From Peristeroidobacter soli (GTDB taxonomy: Bacteria > Pseudomonadota > Gammaproteobacteria > Steroidobacterales > Steroidobacteraceae), in contig NZ_RYEV01000004.1 of the NCBI RefSeq assembly GCF_004138485.1, positions 866,803 through 930,802 on the forward strand: a DNA stretch of 64,000 bases, in the 5' to 3' direction. Below the pieces are notes generated by a model. The model made no database searches and was not told where the DNA came from. It saw nothing but the letters and a program-made list of their open reading frames with translations. The translations under genes were made by a program, and so were the position numbers. Position 1 is the first letter of the stretch; each line of letters opens with the position of its first letter. Shown here piece by piece: positions 1 through 7,900 of the stretch.

Positions 1-526
1 ACAGCCCGGCCCGCACCAGGTAATTACGCACCATGCGCTCGTTGACGCCGAGCTCGATGGCAATTTGTTCCTGACTCCATTCCTTGAAGCGGTACAGGAT
101 GAAGGCGCGCCGGCAATTCGGCGGCAGCTCGAACAGCGCCCGGCGCAGCAGCCACAGCTGTTGTCGGCCCAACACGTGGCGATCGGGACTGAGCCAATCC
201 ACCGGCGGCGCCGGATCGTCCAGCCGATCGAGCGCGCCCCGCACCCGTCGTTGCCGGGCTCGATTGATGGCGATATTGGCGGCGGTCTTGAACAGATAGG
301 CGCGCAGGAAACCGATCGCGTCGGGTCGGTCGAGCTGCAACAGCTGCACGTAGGCTTCCTGCGCGACTTCCTTCGCCTCCTGCGAATCGCGCACGCGAGT
401 CATGAGGAACGCATGCAGCGCGCGATGGTGCAGCTGAATCAGGTGTTGCACCGTTTGAATGCGCGCATCGTCGTCGCCGCCGGACGGCGTTTCCACGGTC
501 GATGTCAGCTGATACTCCAGCGCCAT
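1..526 (-). CDS. ECF sigma factor (FecI-like), 3' end outside window
   Basis: Reading the minus strand from an ATG at 524-526 gives 175 residues with no stop before the window edge, beginning MALEYQLTSTVETPSG. Region 2 lies around residues 30-90 (HHRALHAFLMTRVRDSQEA, then EVAQEAYVQL) and region 4 around 115-175, with a helix-turn-helix EEQIAIELGVNERMVRNYL-like segment (SQEQIAIELGVNERMVRNY). This is the usual two-domain ECF sigma layout, and the wording fits the FecI group. Such factors direct RNA polymerase to promoters of iron or nutrient TonB receptors and normally have a FecR anti-sigma gene directly downstream, which here would lie off the left edge. A 14-bp palindrome sits about 40 bp upstream of the start. 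Only the last one or two helices of region 4 appear to be missing. Frame and family are clear; the target is unknown. Confidence 0.85.
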   Translation of the reverse strand, partial: MALEYQLTSTVETPSGGDDDARIQTVQHLIQLHHRALHAFLMTRVRDSQEAKEVAQEAYVQLLQLDRPDAIGFLRAYLFKTAANIAINRARQRRVRGALDRLDDPAPPVDWLSPDRHVLGRQQLWLLRRALFELPPNCRRAFILYRFKEWSQEQIAIELGVNERMVRNYLVRAGL

Positions 527-558
527 GCAGAGTTAGACACTCGACGCAGAGTAATCCG

Positions 559-572
559 GCAATTCGAATTGC
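559..572. promoter_or_regulatory. Perfect 14-bp palindrome upstream of sigma gene
   Basis: GCAATTCGAATTGC is perfectly self-complementary. It lies between the divergent sigma gene (start 526) and serine hydrolase gene (start 707), centred about 40 bp upstream of the sigma start codon, a common place for an operator. A dimeric repressor site is the simplest reading, but no regulator can be named. Confidence 0.4.
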
Positions 573-706
573 GGAATCGGCACCGAGTTGAGAGGGTATG
601 CATTCGGGTTATGCGTCACCGAATAAATTTCCCACCCGCTCTGGCGGTTCACCGGGCAACAATGGAATGATCGCGACGTTGCTCGCGGCATAACGAGGGG
701 ATCCAA

Positions 707-2164
707 GTGAAGCGTCTATTAGTCTCGATCGTCTGCACGATCGCCGTCAGTCACGCCTTCGCCTCCGCGCGAGAAAAAAGCGTCGTGGATACCGCCGCGG
801 TCGATGAAATATTCGCGCCGTTCAATGGCGACCGCCCTGGCTGCTCGGTCGGTGTATTCCGCAACGGCGAGACGGCGCTGCTCCGGAATTACGGCCTGGC
901 TGACCTCGCGACCAAAGCGCCGCTGACCGCGGACACCGTGTTCTACATGGCTTCGGTCAGCAAGCAGTTCACCTCGCTCGCGGCGGCCAAGCTGATCGAA
1001 GACGGCAAGCTCGGGCTCGACGACGACATCCGCAAATGGCTGCCGGAGCTGCCGCGCTATCCGACGCCCGTCACCGTGCGTCGCTTGATGAATCACACCA
1101 GCGGCGCGCGCGAAGTGCTCGGCCTGTTCTCGCTGGCCGGCACGCAGAGCTATGAAACCCTGATGCCGCCGGAAGTGTTGCGCATGATGGTTCGCCAGAA
1201 GTCGCTGAACTTCACGCCGGGCGCGCAATATACGTACAGCAACGGCGGTTATTTCCTGTTGGCCCAGGTGGTCGAGCGCGCCGCCGGCGAGCGCTTCGAT
1301 GTGTTCGCGCGCAAACGCATTCTCGAGCCGCTGGGCATGAAGAGCAGTTATTTCCGTTACGGCTCCAATCCGGGCGGCGCCAATCTCGCGCACGGCTATG
1401 TTCGAGACGGCGCCGGCTACTCGGTCCGCGATACCTATCCCGGCTTCAGCGGCTCGGGTGGATTGATGAGCAGCGTGAACGACATGGCGAAGTACGACCA
1501 CGACTTCCATGTCGGTCACAAGATCTGGACTGAGAAGACGCGCGAGATCATGTTGGCGCCGGGCGTGCTCTCCGACGGCAAGCTCATCGATGCCGGCAAC
1601 GGTCTCAGCTACGCCAGCGGTCTGCGCGTCGGCACCTTGCGCGGACAGCCGGTCGTCGAGCACAGCGGCGGTCACGCGGCGTTCACCAGCAACTATGTGA
1701 CTTTCCCCAAGCTCAAGGCGAGCGTGGTTTCCATCTGCAACATCGCGGACAACCCGAGCGCCTACAACCTGCGTGTCGTCGAGGCGCTGTATCCGAAGGC
1801 GTTCACCGGTCCGAAGCCCAAGGCCGAGGAGCGAGTGAAACCGACGGACAATCGGCAACCGATTCCCGCGGACACGCTGACCGCGCTGGGCGTCGGCACG
1901 GCGCTGTATCGTTCGGAAGAGATCGACGCCGACTATCGCTTCATGCGCGACGGCGACAGCCTCGCGGTCGATGTGTTCTCGGATTTCGTCAGCGGCGGCC
2001 GGCCCGAAGGTTTCTCCGGAATCAAGCTCGACTCACCGGACGTGCTGCGCGGTGACTTTGGCAAGCTGCGACTGGAGCGCGGCGCCGACAACACCGTCAC
2101 TGGCTTCGTGCTCGAAACCGGCCGGCTCGAAGGCGGCCTGAAGTTCACGCGAGTGGCACCGTGA
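707..2164 (+). CDS. Secreted serine hydrolase, beta-lactamase/S12 family
   Basis: A 485-residue protein with an N-terminal signal peptide (MKRLLVSIVCTIAVSHAFASA) and the three motifs of class C beta-lactamase/DD-peptidase-fold enzymes: S83-V-S-K86 (nucleophile and general base), Y177-S-N179, and H319-S-G-G322. The catalytic domain covers roughly residues 30-360; about 120 residues follow that resemble the lipocalin-like tail common in this group. Family members hydrolyse D-amino-acid peptides, esters or amides in the periplasm; true beta-lactamase activity is unlikely without closer similarity. The start is GTG at 707, supported by a GAGGGG Shine-Dalgarno about 7 nt upstream. Its TGA overlaps the ATG of the next gene by one base, so the two are translationally coupled. 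Pairing with a D-aminoacylase suggests a role in D-amino-acid peptide breakdown. Confidence 0.85.
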   Translation: MKRLLVSIVCTIAVSHAFASAREKSVVDTAAVDEIFAPFNGDRPGCSVGVFRNGETALLRNYGLADLATKAPLTADTVFYMASVSKQFTSLAAAKLIEDGKLGLDDDIRKWLPELPRYPTPVTVRRLMNHTSGAREVLGLFSLAGTQSYETLMPPEVLRMMVRQKSLNFTPGAQYTYSNGGYFLLAQVVERAAGERFDVFARKRILEPLGMKSSYFRYGSNPGGANLAHGYVRDGAGYSVRDTYPGFSGSGGLMSSVNDMAKYDHDFHVGHKIWTEKTREIMLAPGVLSDGKLIDAGNGLSYASGLRVGTLRGQPVVEHSGGHAAFTSNYVTFPKLKASVVSICNIADNPSAYNLRVVEALYPKAFTGPKPKAEERVKPTDNRQPIPADTLTALGVGTALYRSEEIDADYRFMRDGDSLAVDVFSDFVSGGRPEGFSGIKLDSPDVLRGDFGKLRLERGADNTVTGFVLETGRLEGGLKFTRVAP

Positions 2165-3768
2165 TGAGGTCCGCAATCCTGCGTGCCTGCTGTTTGGCAG
2201 CTGTCATTGGCGCGAGCGCCGGAACGCCCGCACTCGCCAAGGAACGCAGCGACGTCATCATCGCCAATGGCACAGTCCACGACGGCAGTGACGCCGCGTC
2301 CCGGCTCGGCGACGTGGTGATTCGTGGCGATCGAATCCTCTATGTCGGCAGCAACGCACGGGAGAAATACTCCGCCGACAAGATCGTCGATGCCACCGGC
2401 AAGATCGTCGCACCGGGCTTCATCGATCCGCATACGCATCCGGATGAGTTCATTCGTTCGAACGATCCGGCGCAGCGCTTGACGCCCGCCTGGCTGTTTC
2501 AAGGCGCGACCACCTTGATGATCGGCGTCGACGGCTACGGCACGCCCGATATCGACGCGGAAGACGCGCGGATCAAGAAGGACGGCGTCGGCGTCAACTT
2601 GGGCTCGTACGTGGGCTTCGGCCGCGTCCGTCAGAGCGTGCTGAAGCAAGACGCACGCGTCCCCACCGCTCAAGAGTTGCAGCAGATGAAGTCCATGGTC
2701 GCCGACGGCATGTGCCAAGGCGCCTTCGGTCTGTCGACCGGCTTGTTCTACGCGCCGCAGAGCTTTGCGAAGACCGAAGAAGTGATCGAAGTGGCTCGTG
2801 AAGCTGCCACGCGCGGCGGTATCTACGACACTCATCAACGGGATGAGTCGTCGTATTCCATTGGCCTGCTCGGATCCACGCGCGAGGTCTTGCGCATCGG
2901 TCGTGAGGCTGGGATGCCGGTGCACTTCGGACACATCAAGGCACTCGGTGTCGACGTGCACGGCGAAGCAGACGATGTGATCAAGCTCATCGAAGAGGCG
3001 CGCGCCGCCGGGCAAGTCGTCACCGCGGATCAATATCCCTGGCTCGCCTCGGGCACGGGATTGAGCGCGTCGCTGCTGCCTCGCTGGGCCGTCGATGGCG
3101 GGCGCCCCGCTCTGCTGAAGCGTCTGGACGATAAAGAAACCTTGCAGAAGATCCGCACGGAAATGCGCGAGAACCTGCGCCGTCGTGGCGGACCCGACTC
3201 TCTGGTGCTGACCGTGGCCGGCTCACCCTGGCATGGCAAGAAGCTCGGTGAAGTGGCGCGCGAGCGCGGTGAGGACCCCATCGACGCCGCGTTGTTCGTC
3301 ATCCGCGATGGCCGCGACTCGGCGGTCTCGTTCAACATGGACAACGCCGACGTGATTCGTTTCATGCGCCAGCCCTGGGTCGTCACCAGCTCGGACGGCT
3401 CGTCCGGTCATCCGCGCCAGTTCGCCACGTTTCCGCAGAAATATCGCGAGTACGTGCAGAAAGGCGTGATCACGCTGGGCGAGTTCATTCGCAGCTCGAC
3501 GGGACGCACCGCCGATATCTTGAGCCTGAAAGCTCGCGGCTATCTGCGCGAAGGCTACTTCGCCGATGTCGTCGTGTTCGATCCGAAGCAGTACGCGCCG
3601 AAGGCGGACTACTTGCATCCACGCGAGCTGTCCGTAGGCGTGACTCAGTTGCTGGTGAACGGCCAACTGGCCATCGATGGTGGCAAGCTCACCGGCGTTG
3701 CCGCCGGCAAGTTGTTGCGTCATGAGCCCAAAGGCAGTTGCCCGCAGAAAGTCTCGTCGCTCAATTAA
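2164..3768 (+). CDS. N-acyl-D-amino-acid deacylase (amidohydrolase family)
   Basis: A 534-residue exported amidohydrolase. The signal peptide ends near TPALA at residue 25. The metal-binding HxH motif is H90-T-H92 in the segment PGFIDPHTHPDE. Further D-aminoacylase landmarks are a His in HFGHIKALG, the Asp in VVTSSDGSSGHP, and a C-terminal beta-sandwich segment GYLREGYFADVVVFDP typical of composite amidohydrolases. The family removes N-acyl groups from D-amino acids or acts as a dihydroorotase-like hydrolase; the signal peptide puts the reaction in the periplasm. ATG at 2164 overlaps the upstream stop codon (TGATG); an in-frame GTG at 2161 is the alternative. It forms a two-gene operon with the S12 hydrolase. 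Exact substrate is inferred, not shown. Confidence 0.82.
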   Translation: MRSAILRACCLAAVIGASAGTPALAKERSDVIIANGTVHDGSDAASRLGDVVIRGDRILYVGSNAREKYSADKIVDATGKIVAPGFIDPHTHPDEFIRSNDPAQRLTPAWLFQGATTLMIGVDGYGTPDIDAEDARIKKDGVGVNLGSYVGFGRVRQSVLKQDARVPTAQELQQMKSMVADGMCQGAFGLSTGLFYAPQSFAKTEEVIEVAREAATRGGIYDTHQRDESSYSIGLLGSTREVLRIGREAGMPVHFGHIKALGVDVHGEADDVIKLIEEARAAGQVVTADQYPWLASGTGLSASLLPRWAVDGGRPALLKRLDDKETLQKIRTEMRENLRRRGGPDSLVLTVAGSPWHGKKLGEVARERGEDPIDAALFVIRDGRDSAVSFNMDNADVIRFMRQPWVVTSSDGSSGHPRQFATFPQKYREYVQKGVITLGEFIRSSTGRTADILSLKARGYLREGYFADVVVFDPKQYAPKADYLHPRELSVGVTQLLVNGQLAIDGGKLTGVAAGKLLRHEPKGSCPQKVSSLN

Positions 3769-3771
3769 CCG

Positions 3772-4062
3772 GCCAGGGCCGCTAGCGCCTGCTTCGCGGC
3801 CCGGCGTCCTTCGGTGGCGGCCGATGCCCTTGATATCGCGGCGCGCCTCGAAGCCGTAGGCCGCGGGTACGTCGAGCTTGTCCAGATATTTCCAATTCGC
3901 AACCGCGACGTTAGCCACGAGGATGGGCGCATGATGGAACTGCGCGAATGCATCCGTGTAACGGCTCGGAAGATCGCGAACGACTCGTCGCGTGATCCAC
4001 GAACCCGTGCCCATGACGACTGCTTTGGCTCGAACCCGCTGCAGCCGCCCCGAGCGAGGAGC
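3772..4062 (-). pseudogene. Relic of an FAD/NAD(P)-dependent oxidoreductase
   Basis: No intact gene fits this gap, but one minus-strand frame reads LQRVRAKAVVMGTGSW, then VRDLPSRYTDAFAQFHHAP and VANVAVANWKYLDKLDVPA. I recall this pattern (residues leading into a Gly-Ser-Trp turn, then a DLP segment, then HHxPxLVANVA and a W-K/R-Y/F-L motif) from FAD-dependent amine or spermidine dehydrogenase-like oxidoreductases. About 90 residues remain of a protein that would normally have several hundred. It begins right behind the stop of the LysR gene and loses resemblance near 3790, so both ends are missing. It is probably a deletion remnant. Confidence is limited because the family call rests on recalled wording. 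Confidence 0.45.
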
Positions 4063-5010
4063 TCAAGCCGACGGCTTTTGATGCGCGGTCGCCAGACACT
4101 CCGCAAATGCCCGCACCACGCGCGACGGCGCGGGTGAGCGACGGACCACGCTGGCGAAACGACAGACGTAACGAAACCGCTGGGGATGCACGGCGCGCAG
4201 CTGCCCGGCTTTGACGAAGCTATCGGCGTAATGGTCGGGCAGGAAGCCCAGATACGCACCCGACAGCACCAACGTCGCGATCGCCTCCTGATCGAAGCCG
4301 GTCGCGGCCCGCTCCAGCCGCGCCTTGTGACTCGCCACCATGTTGGGCGAGTGATAGCCCAGACCGGCGAACGGCAGTTTGCGGAGCTTGGCCCAGCTCA
4401 AGCCATCGTTGTCGGTACTGAACAGCGGATGTCGCACGCCGCAGTACATCAGCACGGTCTCGCCGAACAGATCGGTGTACGAAAGCGCCTTGGAGCTGCG
4501 GTGAGTGGGAATCACGCCCACGTGATAGGTGCCGTCGAGCAAGCCGCGCTCGATGCCGTTGATCGAGTCGACGTGCACGCTCAAACGCACTTCGGGTGCC
4601 AGGGTGGTGAATCGCTCGACCGCCACGTGGATGCGCGCTTCCGGGTTGCTCACGGTCTTGTCGAACAACGCGATCTCGAGCTGACCGCCCATGCGGCGAT
4701 GGATATCGTCGATGCCGCCACGAAACGCCTCTACCGAGCCGAGCAGCTTCAGGATCTCGCGATAGACCCGGTCGCCCTCCGCGGTGAGCCCGAACCCACC
4801 GCGCCCCCGGCGGCACAGCCGCAAGCCCAGGCGGGTCTCCAGATCCTTGACGTGACGGCTGACCGTCGAGGTGCCGATGTTCAGCTCCAGCTCCGCCGCC
4901 GCCATGCCGCCGCACTCGGCTACCGCCTTGAAAACCCGAAGCAAACGCAGGTCCAGGTCGCTGACCTGGCCGAGGATGGCGCGTTCCCGAGGCTGCCGGC
5001 TTACTTTCAT
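4063..5010 (-). CDS. LysR-family transcriptional regulator
   Basis: A 315-residue protein with the LysR arrangement: a winged helix-turn-helix at residues 10-75 (LDLRLLRVFKAVAECGGM, then GTSTVSRHVKDLETRLGLRL) and a periplasmic-binding-protein-like effector domain from about residue 95 to the end. The ATG at 5008-5010 gives the usual LysR length; the frame stays open further upstream, but those codons would run across the divergent aminotransferase start. It is transcribed divergently from the aminotransferase gene with 66 bp between the start codons, the classical arrangement in which a LysR protein controls the neighbouring operon and itself. A TTGC-N6-GCAA repeat in that gap is a candidate binding site. 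The likely effector is an intermediate of omega-amino-acid or beta-alanine degradation, by context only. Confidence 0.88.
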   Translation of the reverse strand: MKVSRQPRERAILGQVSDLDLRLLRVFKAVAECGGMAAAELELNIGTSTVSRHVKDLETRLGLRLCRRGRGGFGLTAEGDRVYREILKLLGSVEAFRGGIDDIHRRMGGQLEIALFDKTVSNPEARIHVAVERFTTLAPEVRLSVHVDSINGIERGLLDGTYHVGVIPTHRSSKALSYTDLFGETVLMYCGVRHPLFSTDNDGLSWAKLRKLPFAGLGYHSPNMVASHKARLERAATGFDQEAIATLVLSGAYLGFLPDHYADSFVKAGQLRAVHPQRFRYVCRFASVVRRSPAPSRVVRAFAECLATAHQKPSA

Positions 5011-5034
5011 CGATGCGCAACTAAAGAGCGATGT

Positions 5035-5048
5035 TTGCTCATTTGCAA
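5035..5048. promoter_or_regulatory. Candidate LysR operator in divergent promoter
   Basis: TTGC-TCATTT-GCAA is an inverted repeat centred in the 66-bp gap between the LysR gene (start 5010) and the aminotransferase gene (start 5077). LysR-type regulators bind short dyads of the T-Nx-A type in such gaps. The arms are only 4 bp, so the call rests mostly on position. Confidence 0.35.
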
Positions 5049-5076
5049 GAGTACAACTTTTCCCGATGATCCGCCC

Positions 5077-6378
5077 ATGACACTCGACGCCTACTGGATG
5101 CCGTTCACCGGCAATCGCGCTTTCAAGCAGGACCCTCGGATCATCGTCCAGGCCGAGGGCGCTCATTTCATCGATGATCGCGGCCGCCAGATTCTCGACG
5201 GCCTGTCGGGCCTGTGGTGTACCGGGCTGGGCCATTGCCGCCGGGAAATCACTGAAGCGGTGTCACGGCAGATTGCCCGCCTCGACTATTCGCCGGCCTT
5301 TCAATTCGGCCATCCGCTGGCGTTCGAGCTGGCCGAGAAGATCCAGTCTTTCATGCCCCCCGGGCTGAATCGCGTGTTCTTCACCTGCTCCGGCTCCGAA
5401 GCCGCGGACACCTCGCTGAAGATCGCGCGAGCGTATTGGCGCGCGAAGGGACAGGCCAGCAAGACCCGCCTCATCGGCCGCGAGAAGGGCTATCACGGCG
5501 TGAACTTCGGCGGCATCTCGGTGGGCGGCATCGGCGCCAATCGCAAAGTGTTTGGCCCGGCGGTCGAGGCCGATCATCTGCCGCACACCTTGTTATCTGC
5601 GAACGCGTACTCGCGAGGCATGCCGGCCAACGGCGCCGAGCTGGCCGATCGTCTGCTCGATCTGATCGCGCTTCACGACGCGTCCAATATCGCGGCCGTG
5701 ATCGTCGAGCCGTTCTCCGGATCGGCCGGCGTCGTCGTGCCACCGCGCGGCTATCTGCAGCGGCTTCGTGAGATCTGCACCGCCAACAACATCCTGCTGA
5801 TCTTCGACGAAGTCATCACGGCTTTCGGTCGCTGTGGCGCGAAGACCGGTGCCGAAGCGTTCGGCGTCGTTCCGGACATGATCAACATCGCCAAGCAAGT
5901 GACCAACGGCGCGCAACCGCTGGGCGCGGTCATCGCGAACGACGACATTCACAACGCCATCATGGACGCGGGCGGCCCCGACTACGCGATCGAGTTCGCG
6001 CACGGCTACACCTACTCCGCTCACCCCGTGGCCTGCGCCGCCGGCATCGCGGCACTCGACGTGCTTCGACAGGAACAAATGATCGAGCGCGTGCATGAGC
6101 TGGCGCCCTACTTCGAACAGGCCGTGCACAGCTTGAAGGGTTCGCGTCACATCACCGACATCCGCAACTTCGGACTCGCGGCCGGCATCACGCTGGCCTC
6201 GCGGCCCGGCGAACCGGCGCGTCGCCCGATGGAAGCGGCGCTTGCCTGCTGGCAAAAAGGCGTCTATGTAAGATTCGGTGGCGACACCCTGCAGATCGCC
6301 CCTCCCTTCATCATCGAGAGGCCGCAGATCGATCGCCTGATCGACACGGTGCGACAGTCTTTGTCAGAGGTCGAATAA
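5077..6378 (+). CDS. Omega-amino acid (beta-alanine):pyruvate aminotransferase
   Basis: A 433-residue class III PLP-dependent aminotransferase. Landmarks are [18 protein letters not shown] (phosphate-binding region), D244 in [10 protein letters not shown], and the Schiff-base lysine K273 in [17 protein letters not shown]. The N-terminus [14 protein letters not shown] resembles the beta-alanine/omega-amino-acid:pyruvate group (BauA-like, EC 2.6.1.18), which converts beta-alanine or similar amines plus pyruvate to the semialdehyde plus alanine. ATG at 5077 is chosen because it matches the family N-terminus; the frame is open far upstream but that stretch is antisense to the LysR gene. The next gene, a CoA-acylating semialdehyde dehydrogenase, starts one base after this stop, so the pair should convert a beta-amino acid to an acyl-CoA. 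Cytosolic. Control by the divergent LysR protein is likely. Confidence 0.88.
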   Translation: MTLDAYWMPFTGNRAFKQDPRIIVQAEGAHFIDDRGRQILDGLSGLWCTGLGHCRREITEAVSRQIARLDYSPAFQFGHPLAFELAEKIQSFMPPGLNRVFFTCSGSEAADTSLKIARAYWRAKGQASKTRLIGREKGYHGVNFGGISVGGIGANRKVFGPAVEADHLPHTLLSANAYSRGMPANGAELADRLLDLIALHDASNIAAVIVEPFSGSAGVVVPPRGYLQRLREICTANNILLIFDEVITAFGRCGAKTGAEAFGVVPDMINIAKQVTNGAQPLGAVIANDDIHNAIMDAGGPDYAIEFAHGYTYSAHPVACAAGIAALDVLRQEQMIERVHELAPYFEQAVHSLKGSRHITDIRNFGLAAGITLASRPGEPARRPMEAALACWQKGVYVRFGGDTLQIAPPFIIERPQIDRLIDTVRQSLSEVE

Positions 6379-6379
6379 A

Positions 6380-7894
6380 ATGAGCGTGCTTCAACATTGG
6401 ATCGGTGGACGTGAAGTTGCAAGCAGCGGGACGCGAACGCAGCCCGTGTTCAATCCCGCCACCGGGCAACGCATTCGCGACGTGGCGCTGGGAAGTGTTC
6501 AGGACGTGCAGACCGCGGTCGACGCCGCGCTGAAAGCGCAGCAAACGTGGGCCGACACGCCGCCGATTCGTCGCGCCCGTCACCTGCTGAGCTTCCTGCA
6601 ACTGCTGAATCAGCAGCGAGACGCCATTGCCGCGGCGATCACCGAAGAGCACGGCAAAGTGTTGTCGGATGCGCGCGGCGAAGTCATGCGCGGCATCGAG
6701 ATCGTCGAGTTCGCCTGCGGAATCGCGCCCATGCTGAAGGGCGATTTCACCGATCAGGTCGCGACCGGCCTCGACAACTGGACCATCCGCCAGCCGCTCG
6801 GCGTCGTGGCCGGCATCACGCCCTTCAACTTCCCGTGCATGGTGCCGTGCTGGATGTTTCCTATCGCCCTCGCCTGTGGCAACAGCTTCATTCTGAAGCC
6901 CAGCGAGCGCGATCCGTCCGCCTCATTGCTGATGGCGCAGTTGCTGAAGCAGGCCGGCCTTCCCGACGGCGTCTTCAACATCGTCCAGGGCGATGCCACG
7001 GTGGTCAATGCGATCCTGCAGCACCCCGACATCAAGGCCGTGAGTTTCGTCGGCTCGACGCCGGTCGCGAAGCACATCTATACGGAAGGCTCTCGCCACG
7101 GCAAGCGCACACAGGCGTTGGGCGGCGCCAAGAATCACATGGTCGTGATGCCGGATGCGGATCTCGATCAAGCGGTCGACGCGTTGATCGGTTCGGCTTA
7201 CGGCTCTGCCGGCGAGCGTTGCATGGCCATCTCCGTTGCCGTGCTCGTGGGCGATGTCGCCGACAAGATCGTGCCGCGCCTCGCCGAGCGCGCGCGCACG
7301 CTCAAGATTGCCGACGGCACCGTCGAAGACGCCGAGATGGGGCCGATCATTACCCGCGACTCGGTGAAGCGGATCAGCGGCTATATCGAAGAAGGCCGCA
7401 GCGGCGGCGCCTCACTCGTGGTGGACGGCCGCGTCGATCCGACTTCCGGTAAGCCGTTTGCGGTGAAGGGCCGTGAAGACGGCTTCTGGCTGGGCGGCAC
7501 GCTGTTCGATCACGTCAAGCCGGACATGAAGATCTATCGCGAGGAAATCTTCGGCCCGGTGCTCGCCTGCGTGCGCGTGAAGGACTTCGCCGAAGCGGTG
7601 CGCTTGATCAACGCTCACGAGTTCGCCAACGGCGTGTCGTGCTACACGCGCGATGGACACGTCGCGCGTGAGTTCGCGCGACGCATCGAAGTGGGCATGG
7701 TCGGGATCAACGTTCCGATTCCCGTGCCGATGGCCTGGCACGGGTTCGGCGGCTGGAAGAGCAGCCTGTTCGGCGACACGCACGTCTACGGCCAGGAAGG
7801 CATTCGCTTCTACACGCGGCAGAAATCGATCATGCAACGCTGGCCGGAGAGCACGGCGAAGGGATCGGAATTCGTGATCCCTTCGTCGATCTAG
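6380..7894 (+). CDS. mmsA: CoA-acylating methylmalonate/malonate-semialdehyde dehydrogenase
   Basis: A 504-residue aldehyde dehydrogenase. The catalytic cysteine is C281 in [17 protein letters not shown], wording typical of the CoA-acylating MmsA/IolA/BauC branch rather than ordinary hydrolytic ALDHs. [19 protein letters not shown] at about residue 146 is another signature of this branch. It would oxidise methylmalonate or malonate semialdehyde with NAD and CoA to propionyl-CoA or acetyl-CoA, releasing carbon dioxide. The start ATG lies one base beyond the stop of the aminotransferase gene, which implies coupled translation. In that company malonate semialdehyde from beta-alanine is the most likely substrate, with a valine or myo-inositol route as the alternative. 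The next gene converges on it with only six bases between stops and no hairpin there. Confidence 0.88.
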   Translation: MSVLQHWIGGREVASSGTRTQPVFNPATGQRIRDVALGSVQDVQTAVDAALKAQQTWADTPPIRRARHLLSFLQLLNQQRDAIAAAITEEHGKVLSDARGEVMRGIEIVEFACGIAPMLKGDFTDQVATGLDNWTIRQPLGVVAGITPFNFPCMVPCWMFPIALACGNSFILKPSERDPSASLLMAQLLKQAGLPDGVFNIVQGDATVVNAILQHPDIKAVSFVGSTPVAKHIYTEGSRHGKRTQALGGAKNHMVVMPDADLDQAVDALIGSAYGSAGERCMAISVAVLVGDVADKIVPRLAERARTLKIADGTVEDAEMGPIITRDSVKRISGYIEEGRSGGASLVVDGRVDPTSGKPFAVKGREDGFWLGGTLFDHVKPDMKIYREEIFGPVLACVRVKDFAEAVRLINAHEFANGVSCYTRDGHVAREFARRIEVGMVGINVPIPVPMAWHGFGGWKSSLFGDTHVYGQEGIRFYTRQKSIMQRWPESTAKGSEFVIPSSI

Positions 7895-7900
7895 CACTTC

